A DNA stretch of 40,561 bases, taken from the NCBI GenBank assembly GCA_964432155.1, contig CAYSMF010000018.1, forward strand, positions 1 through 40,561, in the 5' to 3' direction. The translations under genes were made by a program, and so were the position numbers. The first letter of the stretch is position 1. Each line of letters starts with the position of its first letter. The notes under the pieces were generated by a model that saw only the letters and a list, made by a program, of their open reading frames with translations, did not search any database and was not told the DNA's origin. Positions 25,537 through 33,181 of this stretch are shown piece after piece. This stretch comes from UBA10438 sp964432155. GTDB lineage: Bacteria; Bacteroidota; Ignavibacteria; Kapaibacteriales; Kapaibacteriaceae.

Positions 25537-25560
25537 GCGCTTCGCTGTTCCGTTAACGAA

Positions 25561-25603
25561 CAACGCCCGCTCGCAGATGATGCGAAGCGGGCGTTGCTGT
25601 TTT
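25561..25603. terminator. Strong intrinsic terminator between convergent DUF2007 and pckA genes
   Basis: The left arm 25561-25574 and right arm 25582-25596 pair over 14 bp with one bulged base and a 7-nt loop, with a GC-rich core (CGCCCGC/GCGGGCG). It is followed on the plus strand by CTGTTTT. It ends the long plus-strand run. On the minus strand the tail after the hairpin has no clear T tract, so it may serve pckA less well. Confidence 0.9.
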
Positions 25604-25627
25604 CCGTGATTGACGGGTGATCGATGA

Positions 25628-27223
25628 TCAACCCTTCATTGCCTTGCGAACCTTTTCATCGACGCTGTCGGCGAACTGCTTGAAGTTCTCTTCGAACAAC
25701 TCAACGAGGTGCGCTGCCTGCTTGTCGTACGCTGCTGTGTCCGACCACGTGTTGCGTGGGTTGAGTACTTCTTCTGGTACGTCTGGACACGATGTTGGGA
25801 TCTCGAGGTTGAAGAACGCATCCTTGACGAACGCAACGTTGTCGAGCTGTCCGTTGAGTGCAGCACGAAGCATTGCGCGTGTGTGCTTGATCTTCATGCG
25901 ATGACCAACACCGTACGGACCGCCGCTCCAGCCTGTGTTCACCAACCACACCTTCGAGCCGTGTGCATTGATCTTATCGCGCAGCAGGTTGGCGTACACG
26001 CTTGGGTGATGCACCATGAACGGCGCACCGAAGCATGTTGAGAATGTTGCTGATGGTTCCTTCACGCCTGCTTCTGTTCCAGCAACCTTTGCTGTGTAAC
26101 CACTCAGGAAGTGGTACATCGCCTGCTCTGGTGTGAGACGTGAGATAGGGGGCATCACACCGAACGCATCAGCTGTGAGGAACACGATGTTCTTCGGATG
26201 TCCACCACGATTGTCTGGTGCGATGTTCGGAATGTTCTCGCGTGTGTACGATGCACGTGTGTTCTCTGTGTGCACTTGCGAATCGAGATCGATTACACGT
26301 GTGTCTTCGTCGATGTCGACGTTTTCGAGAATCGTGCCAAACGTGCGCGTCAGACCGAAGATGATCGGCTCTGCTTCTGCGTTCAGGTTGATCACCTTTG
26401 CATAGCAACCACCTTCGTAGTTGAACACACCATCGTTGCTCCAGCCGTGCTCATCGTCGCCAATGAGTGCGCGCTCTGGATCTGTCGACAGCGTTGTCTT
26501 GCCTGTACCGGAGAGACCAAAGAAGAGTGCTGTGTCACCGGCTGGACCAATGTTGGCCGAGCAGTGCATCGACATCACGCCGAGCTTCGGCATGAGGTAG
26601 TTGAGCACTGTGAAGATCGACTTCTTGTTTTCACCGGCGTACGATGTGCCACCAATCAGCACCAGCTTCTGCTCGAAGCTGAGGATGATGAACACTTCGC
26701 TCAGTGTGCCATCAATTTCTGGGATCGACTTAAATCCAGGTGCTGTTACAACAGTGAAACCTGGAAGGAACTTCTCGAGTGCCGACTCTTCGGCCTTGAT
26801 GAACATGTTCTGGACGAAGAGCGAGTGATATGCTTCTTCTTGGATGAAGCGCACGTTCAACGCATACTTCGGATCTGCACCGGCGACGAGGTCTTGAACA
26901 TACACATCACGTCCTTGCAGGTATGCAAATACGCGAGCCTTGAGTGCATTGAACTTGTCTTCCGAGAACGGCTTATTGACCTTGCCCCACCACACGTCGC
27001 CCTTGCTCGACGCTTCTTCAACAACGAACTTATCATTCGCACGACGTCCCGTGTACGGCACGGAGTTCACACAGAGCGCACCGTGCTCGGAGAGGATTCC
27101 CTCTTCGTACATCAGCGCGTGCTCATACAGCTCCGGTGCTGTGAGATTGTAATTGATGTCGCCGAGATTGTGCAGCCCCATTGCAGCCAACTGAGCTGAA
27201 ACGGTTTCAATCCGCGTGCTCAT
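25628..27223 (-). CDS. pckA: ATP-dependent phosphoenolpyruvate carboxykinase
   Basis: This 531-residue enzyme converts oxaloacetate and ATP to PEP and CO2 for gluconeogenesis (or the reverse). The kinase-1 P-loop GLSGTGKTTLS, the metal-binding block IGDDEHGWSNDGVFNYEGGCYAK, YTGRRANDKFVV near the N-terminus and the GGTSYAGENKKS segment are all present. The ATG at 27223 is chosen because AAGGA (27230-27234) lies 6 nt upstream and the protein then has the usual ATP-type length. A CGATATTTGCAC promoter-like box lies about 40 nt upstream. The gene is monocistronic as far as seen. Confidence 0.97.
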   Translation of the reverse strand: MSTRIETVSAQLAAMGLHNLGDINYNLTAPELYEHALMYEEGILSEHGALCVNSVPYTGRRANDKFVVEEASSKGDVWWGKVNKPFSEDKFNALKARVFAYLQGRDVYVQDLVAGADPKYALNVRFIQEEAYHSLFVQNMFIKAEESALEKFLPGFTVVTAPGFKSIPEIDGTLSEVFIILSFEQKLVLIGGTSYAGENKKSIFTVLNYLMPKLGVMSMHCSANIGPAGDTALFFGLSGTGKTTLSTDPERALIGDDEHGWSNDGVFNYEGGCYAKVINLNAEAEPIIFGLTRTFGTILENVDIDEDTRVIDLDSQVHTENTRASYTRENIPNIAPDNRGGHPKNIVFLTADAFGVMPPISRLTPEQAMYHFLSGYTAKVAGTEAGVKEPSATFSTCFGAPFMVHHPSVYANLLRDKINAHGSKVWLVNTGWSGGPYGVGHRMKIKHTRAMLRAALNGQLDNVAFVKDAFFNLEIPTSCPDVPEEVLNPRNTWSDTAAYDKQAAHLVELFEENFKQFADSVDEKVRKAMKG

Positions 27224-27262
27224 GAGTGTTCCTTGAAGATTCGAAATCGACAAATAGTTGTG

Positions 27263-27270
27263 CAAATATC
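27263..27270 (-). promoter_or_regulatory. Putative -7 box of pckA
   Basis: On the minus strand GATATTTG sits inside CGATATTTGCAC, identical over 12 bases to the box upstream of spt. It would give a leader of roughly 35 nt that contains the AAGGA ribosome-binding site. The 86-bp region 27224-27309 must also contain the promoter of the divergent methyltransferase gene, for which I see no clear box. Confidence 0.45.
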
Positions 27271-27309
27271 GCTGTTTTCATCGTCGTGGACGAAATTGCG
27301 TGTGAAAAC

Positions 27310-28488
27310 ATGATGCATGCAGCCGCCGATTATCTCCGCAGTGACGATGTTGTGAACGACGTTCATGGCATTATCGCTCGTATTGCCGCCTCCGACGGAC
27401 ACGTCACACCCGCACTGGTGTCGGCACTGCGTGGCTCGGCAGACCCGAACATCTCCACGAATGCCCCCTTGCTCCTTGAGCTAGCGCAGGGTACGATGCG
27501 CGCTGAGCGACTTGGGAAAGGGGCTTCTGGGTGGCTGTTTACGTCGACCATGGCCGAACAGTGCACGCATCCCACGATTGCTGCGCATCACGCCGCCCCC
27601 TTTCAGGGCTGTGTATCCGTGCTCGAAATCTGTACCGGTGCCGGACGCGACGCAGCCGCGTTTGCGGGTGTGGTTGGTAGCGTAACGACGGTGGAGCAGG
27701 ACCCGCTCGTGGCGGCGGTAACGCAGGGCAATCTGCACCGCTCCGGCATTGAGAACGTCCACATCTGCGTCGGTGCATGGCCACTCGATGATGTGTCTAT
27801 GAACGCTGATGGTACGTGGGCAGATCCATCGCGCAGACGTGAGGGGGCTCGCACACGCGAAGCGGCGGCGTATGATCCGCCCCTTGCCTCGATTCCGCGC
27901 GAGGGTATTGTTGGGATCAAGGTTGGCCCCGGAGATCGCGTTACCACCGATGCTCCCGGAAACGAATACATCGGCTTCGGACGCGAGTGTCGAGAACGCA
28001 TCATCTGGCGCTCTCCGCATTGCACCGGTACGCGCGTGACGCGTGTCGACGTTGGGTGTGTGTGGGAGCCGCAGCACGACGCAGAGCCAACGGTGTGCGC
28101 TCAACCAAGCATCATCATTGAACCACATAATGCCATCATTGCCAGCGGATGCGTCGGACCGTTTCTTGCTGAGCATCGCATTGGCGTGATGGATGCCCGC
28201 ATCGCCTATGGTGCCTCCAACGACGACGTTGCCGCATCACCATGGTATCAACGATTTGCTGTGCGAGCAATCGAGCGTGGCGTGTCGGTGCGACGCATGC
28301 AGCAAGCCATTCGCGACTACGGGTGGGGTCCGACGACGATCTTCAAGAAGCGTGGATGGGATCGCAATCCCGAAGAGCTTCGCACACAGCTTCGCTTCAC
28401 ACCAGACGGACCCGTCGGTGTGGTACTTATCATGCGTGTTGGCGATGGACATCAGACCATCTATGCGAACGCGCTCGACGCCGAGTAG
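27310..28488 (+). CDS. Class I SAM methyltransferase with C-terminal THUMP-like domain
   Basis: The protein has 392 residues from ATG 27310; GTG codons upstream in frame are possible starts since no ribosome-binding site decides. Motif I is LEICTGAGRDAAAFA (about 105-119), with TVEQDP as motif II and WADPSRR (170-176) at the position of the DPPY/DPAR-type catalytic loop. The C-terminal 80 residues (VMDARIAYG, then YQRFAVRAIERGVSVRRMQ and GPTTIFKKRG) form the THUMP-like domain of this Bacteroidota family. The enzyme is probably an RNA methyltransferase, but the target is unknown. It is divergent from pckA and convergent with mscL, 6 nt apart. Confidence 0.85.
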   Translation: MMHAAADYLRSDDVVNDVHGIIARIAASDGHVTPALVSALRGSADPNISTNAPLLLELAQGTMRAERLGKGASGWLFTSTMAEQCTHPTIAAHHAAPFQGCVSVLEICTGAGRDAAAFAGVVGSVTTVEQDPLVAAVTQGNLHRSGIENVHICVGAWPLDDVSMNADGTWADPSRRREGARTREAAAYDPPLASIPREGIVGIKVGPGDRVTTDAPGNEYIGFGRECRERIIWRSPHCTGTRVTRVDVGCVWEPQHDAEPTVCAQPSIIIEPHNAIIASGCVGPFLAEHRIGVMDARIAYGASNDDVAASPWYQRFAVRAIERGVSVRRMQQAIRDYGWGPTTIFKKRGWDRNPEELRTQLRFTPDGPVGVVLIMRVGDGHQTIYANALDAE

Positions 28489-28491
28489 GCT

Positions 28492-28512
28492 GCGCTACTT
28501 CGCGCGTAGCGC
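28492..28512. terminator. Hairpin at the convergent ends of the THUMP-like gene and mscL
   Basis: GCGCTAC (28492-28498) and GTAGCGC (28506-28512) form a perfect 7-bp stem with a 7-nt loop. It spans the mscL stop codon and lies 3 nt after the methyltransferase stop, so it could end transcription from both sides. No T tract follows in either direction, so it may instead be a chance or RNA-stabilising hairpin. Confidence 0.4.
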
Positions 28513-28905
28513 GTCCCGTATCTCCTGCAGCACACGCAACTCCTCCGATGGCTCTGGTGGAGCAGGGGGCGGCGCAGGCACGTCCTTTGTACGACGCACT
28601 CGGTTCATCGCCTTCATCACGAGGAACATCACGGCGGCGACGATCAGGAAGTTGATCACGGCTTGAATGAACATTCCCCAACCAATGACCACAGCCCCTT
28701 TCCCATCGGGTCCGGCAGCCTTGATCGTGGTGGCGATATCAGTGAAGTTGACGCCGCTCAACAGCATGCCAATAGGTGGCATGAAGATGTTGTTAACAAG
28801 CGACGCGGAGATCGAACCAAAGGCACCGCCAATGACGACGCCGATGGCGAGGTCGACTACGTTTCCACGTGAGACGAACTCTTTGAATTCGGTGGTGATA
28901 CTCAT
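28495..28905 (-). CDS. mscL: Large-conductance mechanosensitive channel
   Basis: The 136-residue length and pattern are those of MscL. The N-terminal amphipathic part FKEFVSRGNVVDLAIGVVIGGAFG leads into TM1, the VNNIFMPPIGML segment follows, and TM2 is MFIQAVINFLIVAAVMFLV. A Pro-rich linker (PAPPPAPPEP) and the C-terminal helix EELRVLQEIRDALR complete it. MscL opens on membrane tension to release solutes during osmotic downshock. It lies 9 nt after the two-TM gene and is probably cotranscribed with the sigma factor. Confidence 0.97.
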   Translation of the reverse strand: MSITTEFKEFVSRGNVVDLAIGVVIGGAFGSISASLVNNIFMPPIGMLLSGVNFTDIATTIKAAGPDGKGAVVIGWGMFIQAVINFLIVAAVMFLVMKAMNRVRRTKDVPAPPPAPPEPSEELRVLQEIRDALRAK

Positions 28906-28914
28906 ACGGGAAAC

Positions 28915-29259
28915 TTACGACTTCGTCTGTGTTTCTGTGCATCCGCATGATTGTACAAGCTCGTTGCGCAAAGCGCTGCGCTGCTCCGGCGTCATCTCTG
29001 CGCAGCGCTGTGCTGCTGATGGCGTGCGCGTACGTGATACACCCGTAGCGCGACCATACTTGACGGCGAACACCAGGACGTAGGCGAAAGCTGTAATCCC
29101 AGTTCCCTCGAGGAACGTTAGGTGGTGCTGATGTCCTGTGACGTCAGCTAAGAGATCATTCCAGATCAGCATCACCATGAACCCATTACAAACAAGAAGC
29201 CCGCCGATGCTGACTGCGTACATCATCGAGCGGGCTGGTTTGGTCGTCAATAACGACAT
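28915..29259 (-). CDS. Small two-TM membrane protein
   Basis: This is a 114-residue protein of unknown family. Two hydrophobic helices are visible at about residues 13-33 and 52-69, separated by a His-rich loop (TGHQHHLTF). The C-terminal ~45 residues are cytosolic or periplasmic, contain MTPEQRSALRNEL and end in SCGCTETQTKS. It is placed between an ECF sigma factor gene (16 nt upstream) and mscL (9 nt downstream). It lacks the zinc-binding HxxxCxxC motif of common anti-sigma factors, so an anti-sigma role is only a positional guess. Confidence 0.7.
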   Translation of the reverse strand: MSLLTTKPARSMMYAVSIGGLLVCNGFMVMLIWNDLLADVTGHQHHLTFLEGTGITAFAYVLVFAVKYGRATGVSRTRTPSAAQRCAEMTPEQRSALRNELVQSCGCTETQTKS

Positions 29260-29275
29260 GGGATTCTTTGTTGGG

Positions 29276-29926
29276 TTAGTCGTTCACGGTATCGTAGAGC
29301 TCCTGGAGCTTCTTGCGAAGGTACAGAACTGCGTACCGTTTTCGGGCGAGAAGGGTGTTGATATTTACACCTGTCTCTTCGGACATCTCCCTAAACGAAA
29401 CACCCTCGAATTCATTTTTCACAAAGACCCACTTTTGTTCGGCTGGAAGTTCCTCCAGACCCTCGACAACGGCTTCCCAGATCGTCTTGCGGACAAGATC
29501 TTCCTCGGGGTTGTACGAGAAGTCGCCCAGGAAGCGCTCCACGTGGTCCATTCCTTCGTCCTTCTGCTCGGTTGTGCCGAGGTCGGCGAAGCTGTCGGTG
29601 CGCTTCTTACGATACGAGTCGATGATCCGGTTTCGGACCGATGTGAATACCCATGATGCCAGATTGTCGATCGGCTTGTTTACGTCCTTGGACGCAGCAA
29701 GCACGTTGGCAAACACATCTTGGAGAATGTCTTCGGCTTCTTCCTGATTGCGTACCCGCTGGCGGATGAAGCCCAGATACTTCTTCCGATCTGTACGGAA
29801 GAGCTGTTCGATCTGCAATGCGAGATCCATGGCATTACTACCCTCAGTGGTGATACATCCACGTTCAGTCCAACGAGGACGTGGCGTTGCGATACCCGTC
29901 TTACGACGGAACTCAGTTGCCTTCAT
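29276..29926 (-). CDS. RNA polymerase ECF-type sigma-70 factor
   Basis: The 216-residue protein has region 2 (YLGFIRQRVRNQEEAEDILQDVF, then SWVFTSVRNRIIDSYRKKR) and region 4 (LPAEQKWVFVKNEFEGVSFREMSEETGVNINTLLARKRYA). A strong AGGAGG ribosome-binding site (29931-29936) before the ATG at 29926 supports a 32-residue basic N-terminal extension before the usual start of such proteins at MDLALQ. It should direct RNA polymerase to a stress or envelope regulon. Neighbours downstream are a two-TM protein and mscL; upstream, 106 nt away, is hutU on the same strand. Confidence 0.92.
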   Translation of the reverse strand: MKATEFRRKTGIATPRPRWTERGCITTEGSNAMDLALQIEQLFRTDRKKYLGFIRQRVRNQEEAEDILQDVFANVLAASKDVNKPIDNLASWVFTSVRNRIIDSYRKKRTDSFADLGTTEQKDEGMDHVERFLGDFSYNPEEDLVRKTIWEAVVEGLEELPAEQKWVFVKNEFEGVSFREMSEETGVNINTLLARKRYAVLYLRKKLQELYDTVND

Positions 29927-29954
29927 GGCACCTCCTGCTACGGATATGATGTAA

Positions 29955-29973
29955 CTCTGACGAAATGTCAGAG
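29955..29973. promoter_or_regulatory. Inverted repeat upstream of the sigma factor gene
   Basis: CTCTGAC (29955-29961) and GTCAGAG (29967-29973) form a perfect 7-bp inverted repeat with a 5-nt spacer. It lies about 30-45 nt before the sigma ATG. No T tract follows in the direction of hutU transcription, so an operator or mRNA leader element is as likely as a terminator. Confidence 0.35.
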
Positions 29974-30032
29974 GAACTGAAAAAAAGTCGTAGCAGTTAT
30001 GCCATTATGTCCTGTGTTGGTGACCTGTTTGG

Positions 30033-31688
30033 TCAAGAAAGAGGTAGTGGTATTTCTATGCCAAATTTCCTTGTGTTGTGGATCGCTCGATCGTAGCCGG
30101 CATCAGCGTGACGCAAAATGCCCATCAAAGGGTCATAAGTCAATACCCGTGCCAACTTTTGTTCGGCTTCTGGAGTTCCATCGGCCACCACCACCATGCC
30201 TGCATGGAGGGAGAGGCCCATGCCAACGCCACCGCCGTGGTGCAGCGAAACCCATGTCGCGCCGCCAACGGCATTGAGGGCGAAGTTCAGGTACACCCAG
30301 TCGGCGACTGCATCCGAACCATCCTTCATCGCCTCTGTTTCGCGGTGTGGCGACGCCACGCTACCACAATCGAGGTGATCGCGACCGATCACGATTGGGG
30401 CTTTGACCTTGCCTTCGCGAACCAGATCGTTGAAGAGTTTGCCGGCCTTTGCGCGTTCGCCGTAGCCGAGCCAGCAGATGCGGGCAGGCAGACCTTGGTA
30501 GCCAATATGGTCTTGTGCTTCCTTGATCCACATGTGCAGGTGCTGGTTGTCGGGGAATAGATCCATCAGCGCCTGATCTGTTACACGAATATCTTCAGGA
30601 TCGCCAGAAAGTGCGACCCACCGGAACGGCCCCTTGCCATCGCAGAAGAGTTCGCGAACGAACGCCGGCACGAAGCCAGGGAAGTCGAACGCATTCGTAA
30701 CGCCGTCGAAATCGCGTGCAATGCCGCGGATGTTGTTGCCGTAATCAAACACCACGGCACCGCGTTCTTGGAAGCCGAGCATTGCGCGCACGTGTGCACC
30801 GATGCTGGCGTAGGACTGCTTCTGGTACGAGTCGGGATCGCTCACGCGAAGAGCATCTGCTGCCTCTTTCGACATGCCGGCAGGATAGTATCCGTGCAGC
30901 GGATCGTGTGCTGATGTTTGGTCGGTTACGACATCAGGAATAATGCCGCGCTCCAGCATCAGCGGAAGGATCTCTGCAGCATTGCCGACGAGACCGATCG
31001 AGATTGGTTCACGACGTTGTTGATGATCGCGGATCACTTCCAGTGCTGCGTCGAGATCGTGCATCTTGCGATCGCAGTAGCCGTCGCGAATACGCTTGTC
31101 GATGCGTTCTTCATCGATCTCGATACACAGTGCTGCTGCGCCCGCAATTGTTGCGGCAAGGGGCTGAGCACCACCCATCCCGCCGAGACCGGCGGTGAGC
31201 AGGAAGCGTCCGTGCAGCGAGCCACCAAAGTGCTGACGTCCGCACTCGGCAAACGTTTCGTACGTGCCTTGCACGATACCTTGCGTACCAATGTAGATCC
31301 ACGATCCAGCGGTCATCTGACCGTACATCATCAGACCCAGCGCGTCGAGACGACGGAACTCATCCCACGTTGCCCACTTCGGAACAAGATTCGAATTCGC
31401 AATGATCACGCGTGGCGCGCCTGTATGCGTCTTCACAACGCCAACCGGCTTACCGCTCTGCACCAACAGCGTCTCGTCCACATCCATCGTGCGCAGACAA
31501 CTCAGGATCGCATCGAAGGATTCCCAATTGCGCGCTGCCTTACCAAAGCCGCCGTAGACGATCAGATCTTCCGGCTTCTCGGCATTTGCAGGATCGAGGT
31601 TGTTTTGAATCATGCGATACGCTGCCTCGAGCTCCCAGTTCTTACAGTTGAGCGTTGAGCCGTGAGGTGCGTGGATGATGCGTGACAT
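30033..31688 (-). CDS. hutU: Urocanate hydratase
   Basis: This 551-residue enzyme is the second step of histidine degradation (urocanate to imidazolone propionate) and uses NAD+ as an electrophile. Its length matches the family. Visible landmarks are YGGFGKAARNWESFDAI (about 45-61), the NAD-binding GLGGMGGAQP, GMSKEAADALR and the ICWLGYGERAK segment with the conserved Cys. There is no ribosome-binding site before the ATG, but a TAATTTTG box lies upstream. hutH and hutI are not in the window; hutG is about 8 kb away. Confidence 0.97.
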   Translation of the reverse strand: MSRIIHAPHGSTLNCKNWELEAAYRMIQNNLDPANAEKPEDLIVYGGFGKAARNWESFDAILSCLRTMDVDETLLVQSGKPVGVVKTHTGAPRVIIANSNLVPKWATWDEFRRLDALGLMMYGQMTAGSWIYIGTQGIVQGTYETFAECGRQHFGGSLHGRFLLTAGLGGMGGAQPLAATIAGAAALCIEIDEERIDKRIRDGYCDRKMHDLDAALEVIRDHQQRREPISIGLVGNAAEILPLMLERGIIPDVVTDQTSAHDPLHGYYPAGMSKEAADALRVSDPDSYQKQSYASIGAHVRAMLGFQERGAVVFDYGNNIRGIARDFDGVTNAFDFPGFVPAFVRELFCDGKGPFRWVALSGDPEDIRVTDQALMDLFPDNQHLHMWIKEAQDHIGYQGLPARICWLGYGERAKAGKLFNDLVREGKVKAPIVIGRDHLDCGSVASPHRETEAMKDGSDAVADWVYLNFALNAVGGATWVSLHHGGGVGMGLSLHAGMVVVADGTPEAEQKLARVLTYDPLMGILRHADAGYDRAIHNTRKFGIEIPLPLS

Positions 31689-31726
31689 AGTGTGTTGGGT
31701 CGAATGGGTAGACAGTTCTTCGTCGG

Positions 31727-31734
31727 CAAAATTA
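31727..31734 (-). promoter_or_regulatory. Putative -7 box of hutU
   Basis: On the minus strand TAATTTTG (within GTAATTTTGCC) is an exact TAnnTTTG match, 38 nt before the hutU ATG. It supports the recurring promoter type in this window. Confidence 0.45.
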
Positions 31735-31808
31735 CTCGATCGCCGAACGATTCAGGGAGCGATAACGTTACTGTTGCGCATTTGGTTCACAGCATGGAGC
31801 GCATGGAT

Positions 31809-32528
31809 ATGGCAAATCGCATCATCATTTACGGTGGGACAGGGGGCGTAGGGGGTTCACTGGCACGACGTTGCACGCAGGCGGGCGCATCGGTGCACCT
31901 TGTAGCGCGACGTGAGGACCGTCTTGCTGAGCTTGCTGGCGAACTGCAGTGCACCTACACCAGTGGTGATGTGCGCGACGAAGCACTCTTCGAGCGCGTC
32001 ATGCAGGATGCAGGAGCCCAATGTGCAGGTATTGCCTTCGCTGTAGGATCAATCCGTATTCGTCCGTTGCAGCGCATCACGGCGGCTGACATGATCGACG
32101 ACTTTACTCTTAACGCCGTTGCTGCTGCGCGTGCCGTGCAAGCTGCACTACCAGCACTCAAAGCGCATGGCAACGCATCGGTTGTGCTCTTCTCCAGCAT
32201 TGCTGCGCGACGTGGCTTTGCATCGCATGCATCAATCGCCATGGCAAAAGCCGCGGTTGAGGGTCTTACCGTTGCCCTTGCAGCCGAGCTTGCACCCGCA
32301 GTGCGTGTGAACGCCATCGCGCCGTCGCTTCTCGACACCGAACTTGGTGCAACAGTGGCAGCGTCCGACACCGCACGAACAGCAATCGCCAACATGCACC
32401 CACTCCCACGTCTTGGCACTGCTGACGATGTAGCGAGCATTGCAGCACACCTCCTATCAGCCGACGGCTCCTGGATGACCGGTCAGATCATCGGCGTTGA
32501 TGGTGGCCGTTCTGTGGTGGTGAAATAA
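31809..32528 (+). CDS. Atypical short-chain dehydrogenase/reductase lacking the catalytic Tyr
   Basis: The protein has 239 residues from ATG 31809; in-frame ATGs at 31794 and 31803 are alternatives, and GGAG (31797-31800) favours 31809. It has the TGGVGG dinucleotide loop (11-16), Ser130 in LFSSIAAR and a C-terminus GQIIGVDGG like FabG. At the YxxxK site it reads HASIAMAK: K147 is kept but the Tyr position is Ile143. A subgroup of SDRs shares this HxxIxxAK pattern, so it may be a binding protein or use different chemistry. It is divergent from hutU and stands alone before a gene-free stretch. Confidence 0.85.
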   Translation: MANRIIIYGGTGGVGGSLARRCTQAGASVHLVARREDRLAELAGELQCTYTSGDVRDEALFERVMQDAGAQCAGIAFAVGSIRIRPLQRITAADMIDDFTLNAVAAARAVQAALPALKAHGNASVVLFSSIAARRGFASHASIAMAKAAVEGLTVALAAELAPAVRVNAIAPSLLDTELGATVAASDTARTAIANMHPLPRLGTADDVASIAAHLLSADGSWMTGQIIGVDGGRSVVVK

Positions 32529-32935
32529 GGGGGGCGAGGGGGGGACGAACGTTCATCCCGCACGTAATGATGATGCACGCAATGATTCGCGGGCGATGCA
32601 CACGTACTGTTCCACTATGCCATCTACCGTCATACCTGAGGTTGATGTAATGATAGCGTGTGTTTGTAATGAAATGGGGCGAGTAACAAACCACTGTTAT
32701 TCGATGTGCGTGCGAGCGTAGTAGTTGAAGCGTTTACGAGCTACTGCGGTATCATATCGTCGTGACATCGTTGCTACACGGCAACGCATAACATCAGGAA
32801 GCATGTAACAAACGCCGCGAAAGTGTACAAAAGGAGTTAGGCATCCGCGGTATTTATGGTGGCACGAAGTGAAGTCAGTACTCTCACAGGCTGATTGAAT
32901 CACGGTGTATACAGTTTCCAGATAGGAGTATAGCC
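32529..32935. other. Gene-free leader region of the RHS island
   Basis: These 407 bp between the SDR and the first island gene hold no convincing coding sequence on either strand. Contents: a G-rich run right after the SDR stop, an 8-bp palindrome GAACGTTC (32547-32554), a near-perfect 12-bp direct repeat with 15-bp period (32560-32571 and 32575-32586), three GTAATGA strings (32564, 32647, 32666), a 6-bp hairpin CGTTGC-TACACG-GCAACG (32769-32786), and a 19-bp stretch identical to part of the RHS gene. No TAnnTTTG box is seen close to the 32936 start. Confidence 0.5.
32766..32784 (+). repeat. 19-bp copy shared with the RHS gene (leader copy)
   Basis: These 19 bases, beginning CATCGTTGCTAC, are identical to 39061-39079 inside the RHS coding region, and 21 of 22 bases match if extended. 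The leader copy includes most of a 6-bp-stem hairpin. Chance identity of this length between a 400-bp leader and a 6.5-kb gene is unlikely. Confidence 0.75.
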
Positions 32936-33181
32936 ATGCGAACATCTGCACCCATGGCATTATTCATCGTGCTCGCAAGCATGATGTCCGTGACAGTTTC
33001 ACATGCCCAATGTCTCAAACTGGCGCTGCGGCATGATCCACCGTCTGGCAGGTTTAACCCTGACAGCATAATGGTCGACACGTGTTATGGCACGCGCACC
33101 ATGGGGGACGGCATCGTTCCTAGTAATGTATCTCCGACCGCCTATCATCTGTGCGGCCCATTTGTATTGGAGTGCATATGA
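32936..33181 (+). CDS. Small secreted four-Cys protein
   Basis: This is an 81-residue protein with a clear signal peptide (MRTSAPMALFIVLASMMSV, cleavage likely after SHA24). The mature part of ~57 residues contains four cysteines (C26, C50, C73, C80), suggesting two disulfide bonds; it is not a lipobox because Q25 precedes C26. GGAG lies 7 nt before the ATG, supporting real translation. Its stop overlaps the next start in ATGA. I recognise no family. It is the first gene of the three-gene RHS island and could be a chaperone, adaptor or surface component for the large protein. Confidence 0.65.
   Translation: MRTSAPMALFIVLASMMSVTVSHAQCLKLALRHDPPSGRFNPDSIMVDTCYGTRTMGDGIVPSNVSPTAYHLCGPFVLECI

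Noticed and set aside
26198..27199. Plus-strand open frame of 333 codons over pckA
   Set aside because: Antisense to a complete pckA; Cys/His-rich shadow with no family match.
30021..30035. TGACC-TGTTT-GGTCA hairpin at the hutU stop as terminator
   Set aside because: The stem is only 5 bp and no T tract follows directly in the hutU direction.
32697..32960. Minus-strand open frame of 87 codons in the RHS leader
   Set aside because: Starts inside the four-Cys gene, has no ribosome-binding site or signal peptide, and its composition looks random.
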